A stretch of 64,000 nucleotides of DNA from Ciona savignyi (lineage: Eukaryota > Chordata > Ascidiacea > Phlebobranchia > Cionidae): NCBI GenBank assembly GCA_000149265.1, contig CH003290.1:67954-131953 (forward strand), in the 5' to 3' direction. The notes below the pieces were generated by a model. That model saw only the letters and a list, made by a program, of their open reading frames with translations, was not told where the DNA came from and did no database searches. Shown here one piece after another: positions 23,301-38,358 of the stretch; the stretch's first letter is position 1, and each line of letters starts with the position of its first letter. The position numbers and the translations under genes were made by a program.

Positions 23301-25931
23301 CGTGGTTAAGCTACCGTCGAATGGAATAATTTATGAAGTGCTGCAAACTGGTGCTAGTTAAATACTTTCAGAGGTTCGAAGTGCGAAAGTCAGAACATTT
23401 GCCGTGTAGTATAACAGCTATTTAATCGAAAAGAAATCAATGCATGAAATTAAAGCAAGGCACATTTGTTTTAACGAAACATGCATAAGTTAGCTCTATC
23501 TTACGTCTGTAAGGTTGTTCGTTGGTCATCAGTTCCCACAAGAAAATACCAAAGCTGAAATGTTTTTATTTAAATATATTTTAGTAGTTCAATTGAATAA
23601 ATTACTGTATACAATCGATATAAAAATAAGATAGGATAGGATCTAAATTTCTGCATTTTTATATCAATGAATGCCTGTGGCACATGATTGTATCTTTTTA
23701 GGTCAAGCTTGGAGAAGTTGCTTAATATTTTTGATAAAATTTTGCATTTTTATAATATCAATATAAAGTTCCATCGGCTTACCTATATATGCATCTGATT
23801 CTTACCTGTATGCATCTGATTTAACCGATGGTTTAGCATTGACGTATTTAAAATGCTCCGGTGCAATGTGGCTAACAGTTCCTCGAATACGCCCATCATT
23901 TTTACCTTCGAATATTGCGATGTAAAATTATAGTTTTACTCTAGAGTCTAGACTGCCTGACTTACCCGTTACTACTCCGTATGTACAGGTAAGCGACTTT
24001 GTCAGCAAGGATAAGGTGTTCATTTGTGAGAGACCAAAATCGCAAAGCTAAATTTTTTAAAGAACTTTAACCTTGTGCTAATATTATTTAGACTGATAAT
24101 AACCCATTTCAAAGAAAAATAACCCATTTTACCTTCACATTCAAATTATTGTCCAATAGTACGTTTTGTGATTTGAGATCAAGATGAAGTATTCTCTTTG
24201 GTTTAATTCCATGTAAATAGATCATACCCTGTATTACCTGGTGATAAAAACTTTTAAAATGGATGACTAACAACAAAATGAATAGGTTCTACGTGATGCC
24301 CATGCTTGGTTTATTGGTAAAAGGATTTTACTACGATGTGTTTATTTAATCCAACCGAAGGGACGTTATGTAATAAAGGTCTTTTATTGGGATAATATTA
24401 CAATAACATTAAAATCACTATGTGTACAAGTAAAGTTCGCAAGTTAAAGCAGCCTATTGTGTAAAATATTTAAAAAAAATACAACTTTTTGGCAAAAACA
24501 TAATGTAATGTGTAAGTACTCAGCTGTATCGCGACAATCGTTTTAGAAATGGTTGAATTGTTTTTGTAACTTATAGAAGTCCTGTTGTGTTACGGCTGAT
24601 ATTGTAGGCGCCGCAAAAACACGATAAAATTATACCGTTATCAGCTACATAGCCATTGCAAATCAGCCACCTATTTTATGGCAGAAGTAGTGTAAATAAT
24701 AATGTTGACTTAGTGTTACCGAGGTAGTCGATTATGTTCTTGTACAACACAATGCAGTTAATCCATTATCTCGACGGTAGTTTTACATTTCCCAGCAACA
24801 AACATTATTTTATCCACATGTACATTACCTGAAAAGCGATTCTTGATTTAAGCGGCCAAAGTTCTTCCATTTGCCACTCATCAAAATGCTTTCGCTCTCC
24901 GGTACCGAAAAAGTCAGTGCAAGAACCATATTCAGCGAATTGCATCACGATTGAAAATTGACTTTCGCTGTAGTTCAATCCTTCCAGCGATATAACAAAC
25001 GGCGAGTCCAGTCCCCATAAAAGTTTAGCTTCGTTTTGTAAATACTTTAAATCTCTGAAAAGAGTTTAATTTTGAAAACAACCTTGCGAAATTAATGGAT
25101 GTTGTCATTTTTTCCGTGTCAACGCCGGAACAAAATCGAATTAATCATCCGGGCAACACCATACTAAGTGCAAATTGCATATATTATGTTGTCCGGATTT
25201 TAGCCTGGTGGTTTGGTGCGGCGCCTTTCAATCGAAAGGTTGCAGTTCCGAAACTAGTTAGTTTGTCGGTTGTTTCCTTGGGCAAGACACTTAACGGAAA
25301 TTGCCTGAACCCTACGGATTTAAAGGAACGTGTGAATCATATACAACACGCTGCAAGAGCTACGGTAACACGACGATGTTGCCCGTATCTTTACCCCCTT
25401 GGTCCCCCCATTCGCATGAATATCTTACCCTATTCTATGTGACATTCTAGTTAAAAATCAGTGTCAATACGCAACGCGTTCTTTTAACTTCAAAAATAAC
25501 AAGAAAGAAGTGAACAATGAGCCAGATACGAATATTTACGCTTTCCATGATTATTAACAACTGGTAAATTAATTTATACAAATTGTAGCATTTAACCATA
25601 ACTTTTTTGAGACGTTTACATGACTAAGGCTATTTTTACAATATGCCTTGAAAATTGACTTAAGGTAAAGGAATATATATTTCAGTTGGTTTTAACCGAA
25701 AAGCATTGTAAAATAAACTGCAACATACCGGCTTGGTATGGCGCCTTTGAGTAGTTGTTTTAACACGACTTTTCTAGAAGTCCCATTTCCATTCTTACTG
25801 AAATTGCACAGCAACACTTGACCGTATCCTCCAGAACCAATCAATCTTACTTTTGACAGTTCGCTATCTTTTATAATTGGTATGGGACTGAAGTCAAATG
25901 AATTCCTATTTTTCCCACCTTGTTCATTCAT
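17348..25931 (-). CDS. Predicted type II transmembrane RIPK-like kinase with extracellular sushi domains
   Basis: Exons (minus): 25931-25729, 25054-24829, 24237-24133, 24047-23966, 23905-23806, 23554-23505, 23214-23065, 22692-22598, 22288-21754, 21512-21390, 21332-21261, 21183-21112, 20799-20533, 19234-19128, 18352-18188, 17578-17348. They sum to 2583 nt with every junction in phase: 860 residues. Kinase at 25-325: glycine loop GSGGYG 32-37, Lys58, Glu76, HLDLKSQN 161-168 (non-RD, as in RIPK4), DFG 181-183, APE 220-222. A Ser-rich segment 338-515 precedes basic KCCKCSRRTK and a transmembrane helix at 527-549; the positive-inside rule puts the kinase in the cytosol. Outside: stalk 557-604 with two NAT sequons, six-Cys selectin-type sushi domains 630-691 and 695-749, then an 11-Cys tail. 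Main doubt: the 22598/22288 junction. Without it the kinase stops about 40 bases on and a second gene starts at ATG 22279. Confidence 0.78.
17617..17850 (-). mobile_element. SINE-A, deleted in the head
   Basis: Starts 39 bp upstream of the kinase gene's last exon, in its final intron; the CTTGGGCAAGG segment is lost. Confidence 0.8.
18050..18155 (-). mobile_element. SINE-B
   Basis: Between the kinase gene exons 18188 and 17578; CGTTAACCGTTGTGCCACACG. Confidence 0.75.
18665..18775 (-). mobile_element. SINE-B
   Basis: TTTCGAACCATAACAGGGTCG box B region intact; kinase gene intron. Confidence 0.75.
18880..18990 (+). mobile_element. SINE-B, short tRNA(Leu/Ser)-like SINE (reference description)
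   Basis: About 110 bp. GTGTGGTCGAAAGGTAAACGCG is box A-like (better copies read GTGTGGCCGAATGGTTAACG) and ATCTTGGGTTCGAAACTTGG is box B-like; between them ACCGATACATAT and an ACAAAGAC/ACGGTC linker. It ends GTTAAAAACGAA or a short A/T run. The spacing and GGCCGAGTGGTTAA-type box point to a long variable-arm tRNA ancestor. Confidence 0.8.
19693..19985 (+). mobile_element. SINE-A, full length
   Basis: Head GTCCGGACGGTTAGTCTGG; lies in an intron between the two sushi-domain exons groups. Confidence 0.9.
20069..20345 (-). mobile_element. SINE-A, old diverged copy
   Basis: Tail lost and many substitutions; the head ends AATTTGTCGGACTG. Confidence 0.75.
21112..21332 (-). repeat. Tandemly duplicated 72-bp stalk exons
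   Basis: Two symmetric phase 1-1 exons (21332-21261 and 21183-21112) encode TPLPAIFLTKSQRPNAT and TSDPAIFVAKSRAPNAT with similar acceptors (TTTAG) and gtaagta donors. Each adds 24 residues with one N-glycosylation sequon to the extracellular stalk. Because they are symmetric, either can be skipped without a frameshift. Confidence 0.85.
21668..21728 (+). mobile_element. SINE-A tail fragment
   Basis: CGCGAGGTAATCTGACG followed by AACATAAATATCCTACC; it sits in the intron just after the juxtamembrane exon and extends that exon's open frame artificially. Confidence 0.65.
22750..23025 (-). mobile_element. SINE-A, near full length
   Basis: In the kinase gene intron between exons ending 23065 and starting 22692; head partly deleted. 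Confidence 0.85.
25190..25435 (+). mobile_element. SINE-A with small deletions
   Basis: GTCCGGATTTTAGCCTGG head; in kinase intron 1, opposite to the gene. Confidence 0.82.
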
Positions 25932-26264
25932 TTTCTGTAATTCCTGTAACAATTAACCTTCATATTTTGTTAATTTTAACCCTTAACCTTGCTCTACCAG
26001 TAGGATTAAATGTTAATCATTTATTTTGTAGGCACGTCAATTGAATATATGATAAATCAACTTAAACTGGCATTTCTCGCAGCTATAAATAGGCAAATTT
26101 GGTTGAATTGTGGCGAAGCAAAGCACGTGGCAGTCGTGGCTGTCGTAAAACGGTAGTTTTTATAATGTCAACTACGACAATGAAGTTGTGAGTTTGCCCA
26201 GCTTTTGTTCTCTTTGTAGTATGTTCCTCAAGGATATTGTGTTTCTCGCTTTCTTTTTTTTTAG

Positions 26265-26378
26265 CCTGGTATCTAAGTTTTGATCACGCAATTGCTTCGT
26301 GACATGATTCGTTTTTATATAGAATTAATGAATTATGTATAAGAATCTGTCGCCCTAACCGTTCCGTCACACGACCGG
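26265..26378 (-). mobile_element. SINE-B, diverged
   Basis: CCTAACCGTTCCGTCACACG box A part is clear; middle diverged. Confidence 0.6.
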
Positions 26379-26524
26379 ATTAATATGAACATCCTTAACT
26401 TTACATTACAAAATTTAGGTGCGAAGGCATTACAAATTTTTTAAACCTGTACTATGATCAAATTTGGTAATTTGTCGAAAACTACCCTAATTCACACTAC
26501 CTGAATGGTTAAACTTTTTGCGTT

Positions 26525-26815
26525 CGGCCGGTTAGTCTGGCGGTTAAGTGCGCCGCATTTTAATCGAAAGGGTGCAGATGCGAAACTGGTCGCTTGCTAG
26601 TCGGCTGTGTCCTTGGGCAAAGCACTTTACGGACATTGCCGGAACCCAGCGAATTAATGGGTTCTACCAAAATGAAGAAACGTGTCCATCATATACAACA
26701 CACTGCAATATCTCGGTTACCTGACGGTGGGCGCTAGGTGATCTGACGATTGCCCGTGTGTTAACACCCTTGGTTTTTCCATTCACGGGGATAAACATGA
26801 ATATCCTATCCTATC
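26525..26815 (+). mobile_element. SINE-A, full length
   Basis: Tail ends CCTATCCTATCC; in the spacer between the kinase and YIPF4. Confidence 0.9.
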
Positions 26816-27699
26816 CTTACTGTACTGTTCAAACCTTACTTTAAGAATCCTACCATCAAATTTTATAACCTGGCTCTAATATTTACCGAAGTAACCATAG
26901 TGCACCAGTTATAAGATTAAACTGTCGGAAAGTATGTTAGTGATAAAGGCATTAAATAACCTTGGGAAGTATCATTTAAAATAGTCGAGGCCTCCATTAA
27001 ATACATATATTGTTTATAATTCTCCATTCATTTAGTATTTACATATTTAGAATATTAGGGGGTATACTGCATGTTACGTCCTCTGGCCTATACTAAACCA
27101 GAACATATAATACTTACTTACTGTAAGTTAGTATTCTATCACCAGACATAGCACAATACAGGACTCGTCACAAAAACGCGCAACTCCAGCAATATCAAGA
27201 CGTTATTCCAACTCCAAAACTTGTATTCCACTTTTACGTTAGAATATTACTAAAATTTGCGGTTTTTAAATATTTTACACAGTAGGCTAACTTATGAACT
27301 TCACTTCTATACACATGACAAATTAATATTAAAAAACACATGGCCCAAGTCAATTTAACTATGGAAAATACTTCAACCAGTCACTTCAAAAACTCCCAAA
27401 TCTTTCAAAGGCCCAAATCTTACACGAGGTATAAATATTGCGCGCAACGATAACAATAGGCATTGTTACGTTTAATTACCACATTTTTAATATTACTCCC
27501 CAGTGTATACGCATGTTGGAGTGATTTCAATTTACCATTCTCCCCACCAAATGTACGATTATCATTGATACAAGTACATTTTAACTTACAAAAAAAACAT
27601 TAAATCACGTACAGCGAATTTACATCGCTGTTTTGTTGCAGTAATAGATGACTGCAACTTGAATAATGACGGCAACACACAATTACGCTGCTTTTGGCG

Positions 27700-29712
27700 C
27701 CAACTCTTTAAAGTGTCCAATCATCGTCTTTACAGGACGTAAATAAATGTGTTCATGTCGGTTATCGCACGACCTTTTAACCCTCGATTGCATTGCAAAT
27801 CAAGCATAATTTGGCAATCGGTCGCTTCATCGTACTTGTCTTCGTTTTTACCCATGTTTGTCTGGATCGTACAACGCCATGTTTGTCCGGATAGGTACCA
27901 ATTACCTTACCCCTCTCACATCTTCTTCGTGGTACATGACAGTTACGTTCAATACCACTTCACCAGCTTCAAAGTTTTCTAGCTTGTAGGGCCACTTCTT
28001 TCTAAGCGCGATGGTCGGTAAATATTCGCGGGTTCAGCGTCGTCAAAACTCATCGGCAAGGAACTGCACTTGTTGCCATCGGCGACGGTTGAAACAATCC
28101 TTTTCTTGAAATAATCCAGGTGTTCCATATAGTGAGGGTCTTCGAATGGTTCGGTGTCAACGGTTCTTCATTCTTCGGGTCAGAGCTGATGGGGGTAAGG
28201 GGTCTCGAATTCACGATATTATCCACTTCCACCATAAGCGTATATGGAAAACGTCGTCGCTGACCACTTGCGATTTCCACACTAGCAGTGGGTGGGTTAA
28301 ATGTCCACTTTATAGCTTGTTGACGAAAGAATCGAGTTTAACTTTGGCTCTTCTTGTAATGCTTACAGGGATTCGCGTAACTCTCGCTCAGCACCAACAA
28401 AGTTTGTTCCGTTGTCAGAGTATATCTTCAATGGCTTGCCTCGTCGTCCTACGAATCTTCGATACGTAATAATAAATGCGTCTGTTGACAGGTCTGTCGC
28501 AAACTTCAATGTGAACTGCTCGCATTGACAGGCACGTAAATAAGCAACCATATACGTTTTGACTTCGCTCCTTCCGCGCTTAATAAGAAATAGACCAAAA
28601 TAATCAACTTCCAAGTAGGAGAATGGCGGTTCGTTCATCTTTAGTCTTGCAGGGGGTAATTCGGCCATTAATTGTTGTCCACGGGGTGCGTTACGCTTGC
28701 GGCAAAAAATACATTTTCCAATTGCTTCCGAACTGTTGCGCCTCCATTTATAATCCAGTATCGCTGACGTAAAGACGACCATGTATGTGCGAGACCAGAA
28801 TAAGCAACCTTTTCGTGATGATGAACTATTAGTAACTTAGTAAAATGATCCTCGGGGGGTAGTATAATAGGATGTTTAGCTTCATAGGGAATCGGCGCAT
28901 TTTCCAAACGGCCACTGACTCTTAAAATTCCGTCCACTAACTGTGGGTTTAGTTTATCCATGCACTTTGCGTACACGAGTTTCTTAATTTTACGTTGTAC
29001 TTCGCGTTCTCTGCTCTTTTCCCCATCGTTTAGAATATCGAGGATTGGTGCAAAAGCTTGACGTTGCACATACTTCTAATTCCTCGACGGTTGGTTGTCC
29101 TTTTGTAGTAGTGTTTTTCGATCGTAGGAAACATTTTATCGCAACAGCCAGGCTATGGCAACCTTAAATCCATTCAGAGACGAATGTCGCTGCACCAGAC
29201 GATTTATCGGGTCGGGTTGCACCAACAAGTTGACGTCAATTCGCTTCCTTTCCGCCGGTAGAAATTCTTTTGGAACTCGTTCTTATTTTTTCTGGTGGCG
29301 TCGGTCAAGTTGCTTCCGATTGCCACAACAACTTCGGGCCACTTTACCACTGGCTTGACTTTAATAACTTGGACACCCAAATCCCTCTTGATGCCTCGTC
29401 GGCAGGATTACACTTTGTTCCCACATGACGCCATTGCGACGGCTCTGTTTGTCGGTGTATTTTAGCTAACCTGTTAGCTACGAAAGTCTTAAATCTCCTG
29501 CGTTGGTTGTTAATACTTTGTCTTACAGCACACGAATCTGTCAAAAATATGAACTCGCACTCCAGCATCAGAAACCTCCCTATTTTCTCGTTCAGTAACC
29601 GATGGGTTTGTTTGAGCAACAAACCTTCCACTCAATATAAACACTTTCATACGAGAAACTTTATACGTAATGGATTTAAGGTTTGATTTATATCTGGTGT
29701 TAAGTAAATTGC
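27700..29712 (-). pseudogene. BEL/Pao LTR-retroelement pol remnant, copy 1
   Basis: Minus-strand reading segments resemble the end of a BEL/Pao polymerase: an RNase H-like part (29600-29344), an integrase zinc-binding region and catalytic core (29069-28363), and the integrase C-terminal part typical of this group (28280-28050). The frames are interrupted by stops and at least one frameshift near 28.7 kb; no gag, protease or LTR pair is recognisable. It is a dead, 5'-truncated copy that was later duplicated. Confidence 0.85.
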
Positions 29713-29714
29713 CT

Positions 29715-30135
29715 AATTTTCTTTTTTTTTCTTTTTTTACCGGGCTTGTTGTTATATATATATTCATATATTGGATAGGATAGGATAGGATAGTCATGTT
29801 TATCCCCGTGAATGGGAAAACCTAGGGGGTTATCACACGGGCAATCGTCAGATCACCTCGCGCCCATCGTCGGGTTACCGGAGCTATTGCAGTGTGTTGT
29901 ATATGATAGACACGTTCCTTCAATTTGGTAGAACCCATTAATCCGCTGGGTTCAGGCAATGTCCGCAAAGTGCCTTGCCCAAGGACACAACCGACTAGCT
30001 AGCGACCAGTTTCGCACCTTAAACCTTTCGATTGAAAGGCGACACACTTAACCGCTAGACCATCGGGCCATATTGAATCTGGTATATGTTTAAGCCGCGT
30101 TAACCATGTTAACCATTTGGCTACGCGACCTAACA
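29715..30135 (-). mobile_element. SINE-B split by SINE-A insertion
   Basis: TTTTTTACCGGGCTTG lies left and GCCGCGTTAACCATG...TTTGGCTACGCG right of the SINE-A; the unbroken version is at 32980-33085 in duplication copy 2. Confidence 0.75.
29774..30071 (-). mobile_element. SINE-A inserted in duplication copy 1
   Basis: It is absent at the matching site in copy 2 (33028), where ATATATTGAATCTGG is uninterrupted. ATATTG on both sides is the probable target duplication. It interrupts an older SINE-B. Confidence 0.93.
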
Positions 30136-30466
30136 CAGTTTCCTTTTGATTTGAGATTTTCTATGAAAATCGAATATGTCATAACATGGAATACTAACTT
30201 ACAGAATACTAACTTCTGTTAGTTAGTATTCTATGGTCATAGATTGAAAAATCCTACCCATGCCTCTCGGGATAAAGTGATTATGGAGAAAAAAGTTCCG
30301 TATAAATCAGCTGTACAAGACACTCATAAATAGGTTTTTCGTTTTTTAAATCCGTAAATTTGATACTTTTTAAAATTTTAGTTTATTACCTGATAATGTT
30401 TGAAATAAAGTGTAAAATTAAATATAATCTTTTTTTATATCCTTCAAACTAGCGTAGAACGTTATA

Positions 30467-30554
30467 ATGTCCGATTTTGAGGACCAGGTTCTCATAAGTC
30501 CAAGTTCTGCATCCTCGGAATTTACGTTTGTTCCACAAGAGTCAGAAAATTATG
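30467..30554 (+). CDS. YIPF4: Upstream duplicate of YIPF4 exon 1
   Basis: The 88-nt first exon (MSDFEDQVLISPSSASSEF...) and its gtaag donor are repeated without change here together with about 380 bp of upstream sequence. Splicing from here to 34561 would give the same protein, so it may be a second promoter and first exon rather than a separate gene. Confidence 0.85.
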
Positions 30555-30844
30555 GTAAGTTTTTTTTATATTTTGTTATATTACACTTTGCCACTCCATG
30601 TTCATAATGCCTTCGTAATTTTTGTCAGTCATTTTGCATGACAAGTTTTTACACTGCCATTCTAGATATTTCTTATTTATTTTCGTATTTAAATTTGTCT
30701 TTGTTATTAGGTGTCTCCTGCTTCGATAGCCAAATGGTTTTTCAGTGTCTTATAATTAAATTAAAAAAAGTTTAATTTATTTTCGTATTGTTTATTATTT
30801 TTTTCTGTACATATAACAAATAAATATGTTTGATTAACTGATTG

Positions 30845-30934
30845 CCCTATTGGAAAGTTCGTTTTCTGTGCGCCGGATTTTTGCGCCAACATTTTTTAAC
30901 CTAAATTTTGCGCCACGCCAGTAATACTAATTTG
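30845..30934 (-). mobile_element. Truncated MITE at the duplication breakpoint
   Basis: Left 90 bp of the 34101-34395 element, preceded by the same ACTGATTG. It stops exactly where duplication copy 1 ends, so the breakpoint fell inside the transposon. Confidence 0.9.
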
Positions 30935-30979
30935 GTGATCTGACGCCAGTAATACTAATTTGGAAATGACGGCAACACA

Positions 30980-32975
30980 CAATTACGCTGCTTTTGGCGC
31001 CAACTCTTTAAAGTGTCCAATCATCGTCTTCACAGGACGTAAATAAATGTGTTCATGTCGGTTATCGCACGACCTTTTAACCCTCGATTGCCTTGCAAAT
31101 CAAGCATAATTTGGCAATCGGTCGCTTCATCGTACTTGTCTTCGTTTTTACCCATGTTTGTCTGGATCGTCACATCTTCTTCGTGGTACATGACAGTTAC
31201 GTTCAATACTACTTCACCAGCTTCAAAGTTTTCTAGCTTGTAGGGCCACTTCTTTCTAAGCGTGATGGTCGGTATAAATATTCGCGGGTTCAGCGTCGCC
31301 AAAACTCATCGGCAAGGAACTGCACTTGTTTCCATCGGCGACGGTTGAAACAATCCTTTTCTTGAAATAATCCAGGTGTTCCATATAATGAGGGTCTTCG
31401 AATGGTTCGGTGTCAACGGTTCTTCATTCTTCGGGTCAGAGCTGATGGGGGTAAGGGGTCTCGAATTCACGATATTATCCACTTCCACCATAAGCGTATA
31501 TGGAAAACGTCGTCGCTGACCACTTGCGATTTCCACACTAGCAGTGGGTGGGTTAAATGTCCACTTTATAGCTTGTTGGCGAAAGAACGAGTTTAACTTT
31601 GGCTCTTCTTGTAATGCTTACAGGGATTCGCGTAACTCTCGCTTAGCACCAACAAAGTTTGTTCCGTTGTCAGAGTATATCTTCAATGGCTTGCCTCGTC
31701 GTCCTACGAATCTTCGATACGTAATAATAAATGCGTCTGTTGACAGGTCTGTCGCAACTTCAATGTGAACTGCTCGCATTGACAGGCACGTAAATAAGCA
31801 ACCATATACGTTTTGACTTCGCTCCTTCCGCGCTTAATAAGAAATGGACCAAAATAATCAACTTCCAAGTAGGAGAATAGCGGTTCGTTCATCTTTAGTC
31901 TTGCAGGGGGTAATTCGGCCATTAATTGTTGTCCACGGGGTGCGTTACGCTTGCGGCAAAAAATACATTTTCCAATTGCCTCCGAACTGTTGCGCCTTTA
32001 TTTATAATCCAGTATCGATGACGTAAAGACGACCATGTATGTGCGCGACCAGAATGAGCAATCGTTTCGTGATGATGAACTATTAGTAACTTGGTAAAAT
32101 GATCATCTATAGGGGTAGTATAATAGGATGTTTAGCTTCATAGGGAATCGGCGCATTTTCCAAACGGCCACTGACTCTTAAAATTCCGTCCACTAACTGT
32201 GGGTTTAGTTTATCCATGCACTTTGCGTACACGAGTTTCTTAATTTTACGTCGTACTTCGCGTTCTCTGCTCTTTTCCCCATCGTTTAGAATATAGACGA
32301 TTGGTGCAAAAGCTTGACGTTGCACATACTTCTAATTCCTCGACGGTTAGTTGTCCTTTTGTAGTAGTGTTTTTCGATCGTAGGAAACATTTTATCGCAA
32401 CAGCCAGGCTATGGCAACCTTAAATCCATTCAGAGACGAATGTCGCTGCACCAGACGATTTATCGGGTCGGGTTGCACCAACAAGTTGACGTCAATTCGC
32501 TTCCTTTCCGCCGGTAGAAATTCTTTTGGAACTCGTTCTTATTTTTTCTGGTGGCGTCGGTCAAGTTGCTTCCGATTGCCACAAAAACTTCGGGCCACTT
32601 TACCACTGGCTTGACTTCAATAACTTGGACACCCAAATCCCTCTTGATGCCTCGTCGGCGGGATTACACTTTGTTCCCACATTACGCCATTGTAACGGCT
32701 CTGTTTGTCGTTGTATTTTAGCTAACCTGTTAGCTACGAAAGTATTTTATCTCCTGCGTTGGTTGTTAATACTTTGTCTTACAGCACACGAATCTGTCAA
32801 AAATATGAACTCGCACTCCAGCATCAGAAACCTCCCTATTTTCTCGTTCAGTAACCGATGGGTTTGTTTGAGCAACAAACCTTCCACTCAATATAAACAC
32901 TTTCATACGAGAAACTTTATACGTAATGGATTTAAGGTTTGATTTATATCTGGTGTTAAGTAATTGCCTAATTTT
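30980..32975 (-). pseudogene. BEL/Pao LTR-retroelement pol remnant, copy 2
   Basis: Same remnant as copy 1, created by the segmental duplication. It has additional small deletions (near 31758 and 32110) that break the integrase core into shorter frames, while the last integrase segment (31302-31030) is open here and interrupted in copy 1. No LTRs are visible. Confidence 0.85.
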
Positions 32976-33273
32976 CTTTTTTTTTCTTTTTTTACCGGGC
33001 TTGTTGTTATATATATATTCATATATTGAATCTGGTATATGTTTAAGCCGCGTTAACCATGTTAACCATTTGGCTACGCGACCTAACACAGTTTCCTTTT
33101 GATTTGAGATTTTCTATGAAAATCGAATATGTCATAACATGGAATACTAACTTACAGAATACCAACTTCTGTTAGTTAGTATTCTATGGTCATAGATTGA
33201 AAAATCCTACCCATGCCTCTCGGGATAAAGTGATTATGGAGAAAAAAGTTCCGTATAAATCAGCTGTACAAGA

Positions 33274-33569
33274 CCCTACTGGAAAGTTCGTATGATGCGC
33301 CGGATATATCTGGCGCGGCGCACGGACTACTTTTTCGGGTATTGGCGCAGAAAATTCTAAAAATCATGCTGGCGTGGCGTGATTACACTTCCTTTTATTT
33401 ATGTCAGTATTTTTGACATTTTAAGCTTTATAGTTCAATTTTTTATTAAAAAATTATGCAACTTTGTTTGTGGTGGCGCAAATTAGTATTACTGGCGTGG
33501 CGCAAAATTTAGGTTAAAAAATGTTGGCGCAAAAATCCGGCGCACAGAAAACGAACTTTTCCAATAGGG
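33274..33569 (+). mobile_element. 296-bp MITE with 8-bp target duplication GTACAAGA
   Basis: The ends are CCCTACTGGAAAGTTCGT and its imperfect inverse ending CCAATAGGG, with inverted similarity running about 40 bp inwards (GCGCCGGAT). GTACAAGA flanks both sides, and the empty site GTACAAGACACTC is present in duplication copy 1. There is no coding capacity. An 8-bp duplication fits hAT-, P- or Merlin-type transposition; the ends do not decide which. Confidence 0.9.
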
Positions 33570-33722
33570 GTACAAGACACTCATAAATAGGTTTTTCGTT
33601 TTTTAAACCGTAAATTTGATACTTTTTAAAATTTTAGTTTATTACCTGATAATGTTTGAAATAAAGTGTAAAATTAAATATAATCTTTTTTTATATCCTT
33701 CAAACTAGCGTAGAACGTTATA

Positions 33723-37592
<3,870 letters not shown>

Positions 37593-37850
37593 ACGCTTGT
37601 TTTAATGTTTTATTTATTCCGGATATATTTTAGCAAAACTATTGAATTTTCCTATTCTATTTCTACTCATTGTAGAGTATTTTACGTAGCACCCTTACAG
37701 AAGTACAATTACACGTAACAGCTTAGTATTTTGCCGTATTTTCCGCTGTCAATGATTATTATTAAGGTTCTTGAAACTGTACACTTTAGCATATTTATAT
37801 ACGCGATTAAAGCATATCGTTCAAATAAACTGACTGCAAAGTAAATGCCC
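37593..37850 (+). terminator. YIPF4 3' UTR and polyadenylation signal
   Basis: After TGA 37592 the AT-rich sequence contains AATAAA at 37824-37829. No other coding signal is seen before the convergent channel gene ends at 39309. Confidence 0.55.
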
Positions 37851-38197
37851 ATGCTGGCACAGCTGAAAGGACCCTATCTAAATAAACGGTTTAGCTGTAT
37901 GGCGGGAAAAAATACCGCTGTACAACCAAAGCATAAATAGTCTAACCTATTAGCCTAGCCCAAGTGTCGGCAGCATTTGCACTTAATTAGCATTTTAAAC
38001 CGTTATACAACAAAATAATAATCCCCGGGGGCCGCAAAACTATTATTTACGGAATAAAATGACCTCAACACTGTATGAGATAAAATACGCAATCTTGGGT
38101 TTGTTTCGCTTCCGCTTGGGTTTAATAAGAGACGCAGGTTGCAGATCCATGGCTAAACCGTGTTGTGCGACGTAACCGAAAAAAGCCGCAGGTCGAA

Positions 38198-38358
38198 ACT
38201 GGATGGGTTTTACCAAATTAAAGGAACGTCTGAATCACACATAACACACTGCAATAGCTCCGGTAACCCGCCGGCGGGCGTAAGGTGATCTGACGATTGC
38301 CCGTATGTTAACCTCCTCGATTTTCCCATTGGGATAAATATGAATATTTTATCTATCC
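38198..38358 (+). mobile_element. SINE-A tail half
   Basis: Starts at GATGGGTTTTACCAAATT and keeps the CCGGCGGGCGTAAGGTG body; between YIPF4 and the channel gene. Confidence 0.82.

Larger units (their letters stand above)
27664..30934. repeat. Segmental duplication, copy 1
   Basis: This 3.27-kb block, from AATGACGGCAACACAC to TAATACTAATTTG, is repeated almost base for base at 30965-34190. It carries a BEL/Pao fragment, a SINE-B and YIPF4 exon 1. It differs from copy 2 by a 47-bp insert near 27871-27917, a SINE-A insertion (29774-30071), absence of one MITE, and truncation of the other MITE at its right end. Confidence 0.93.
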
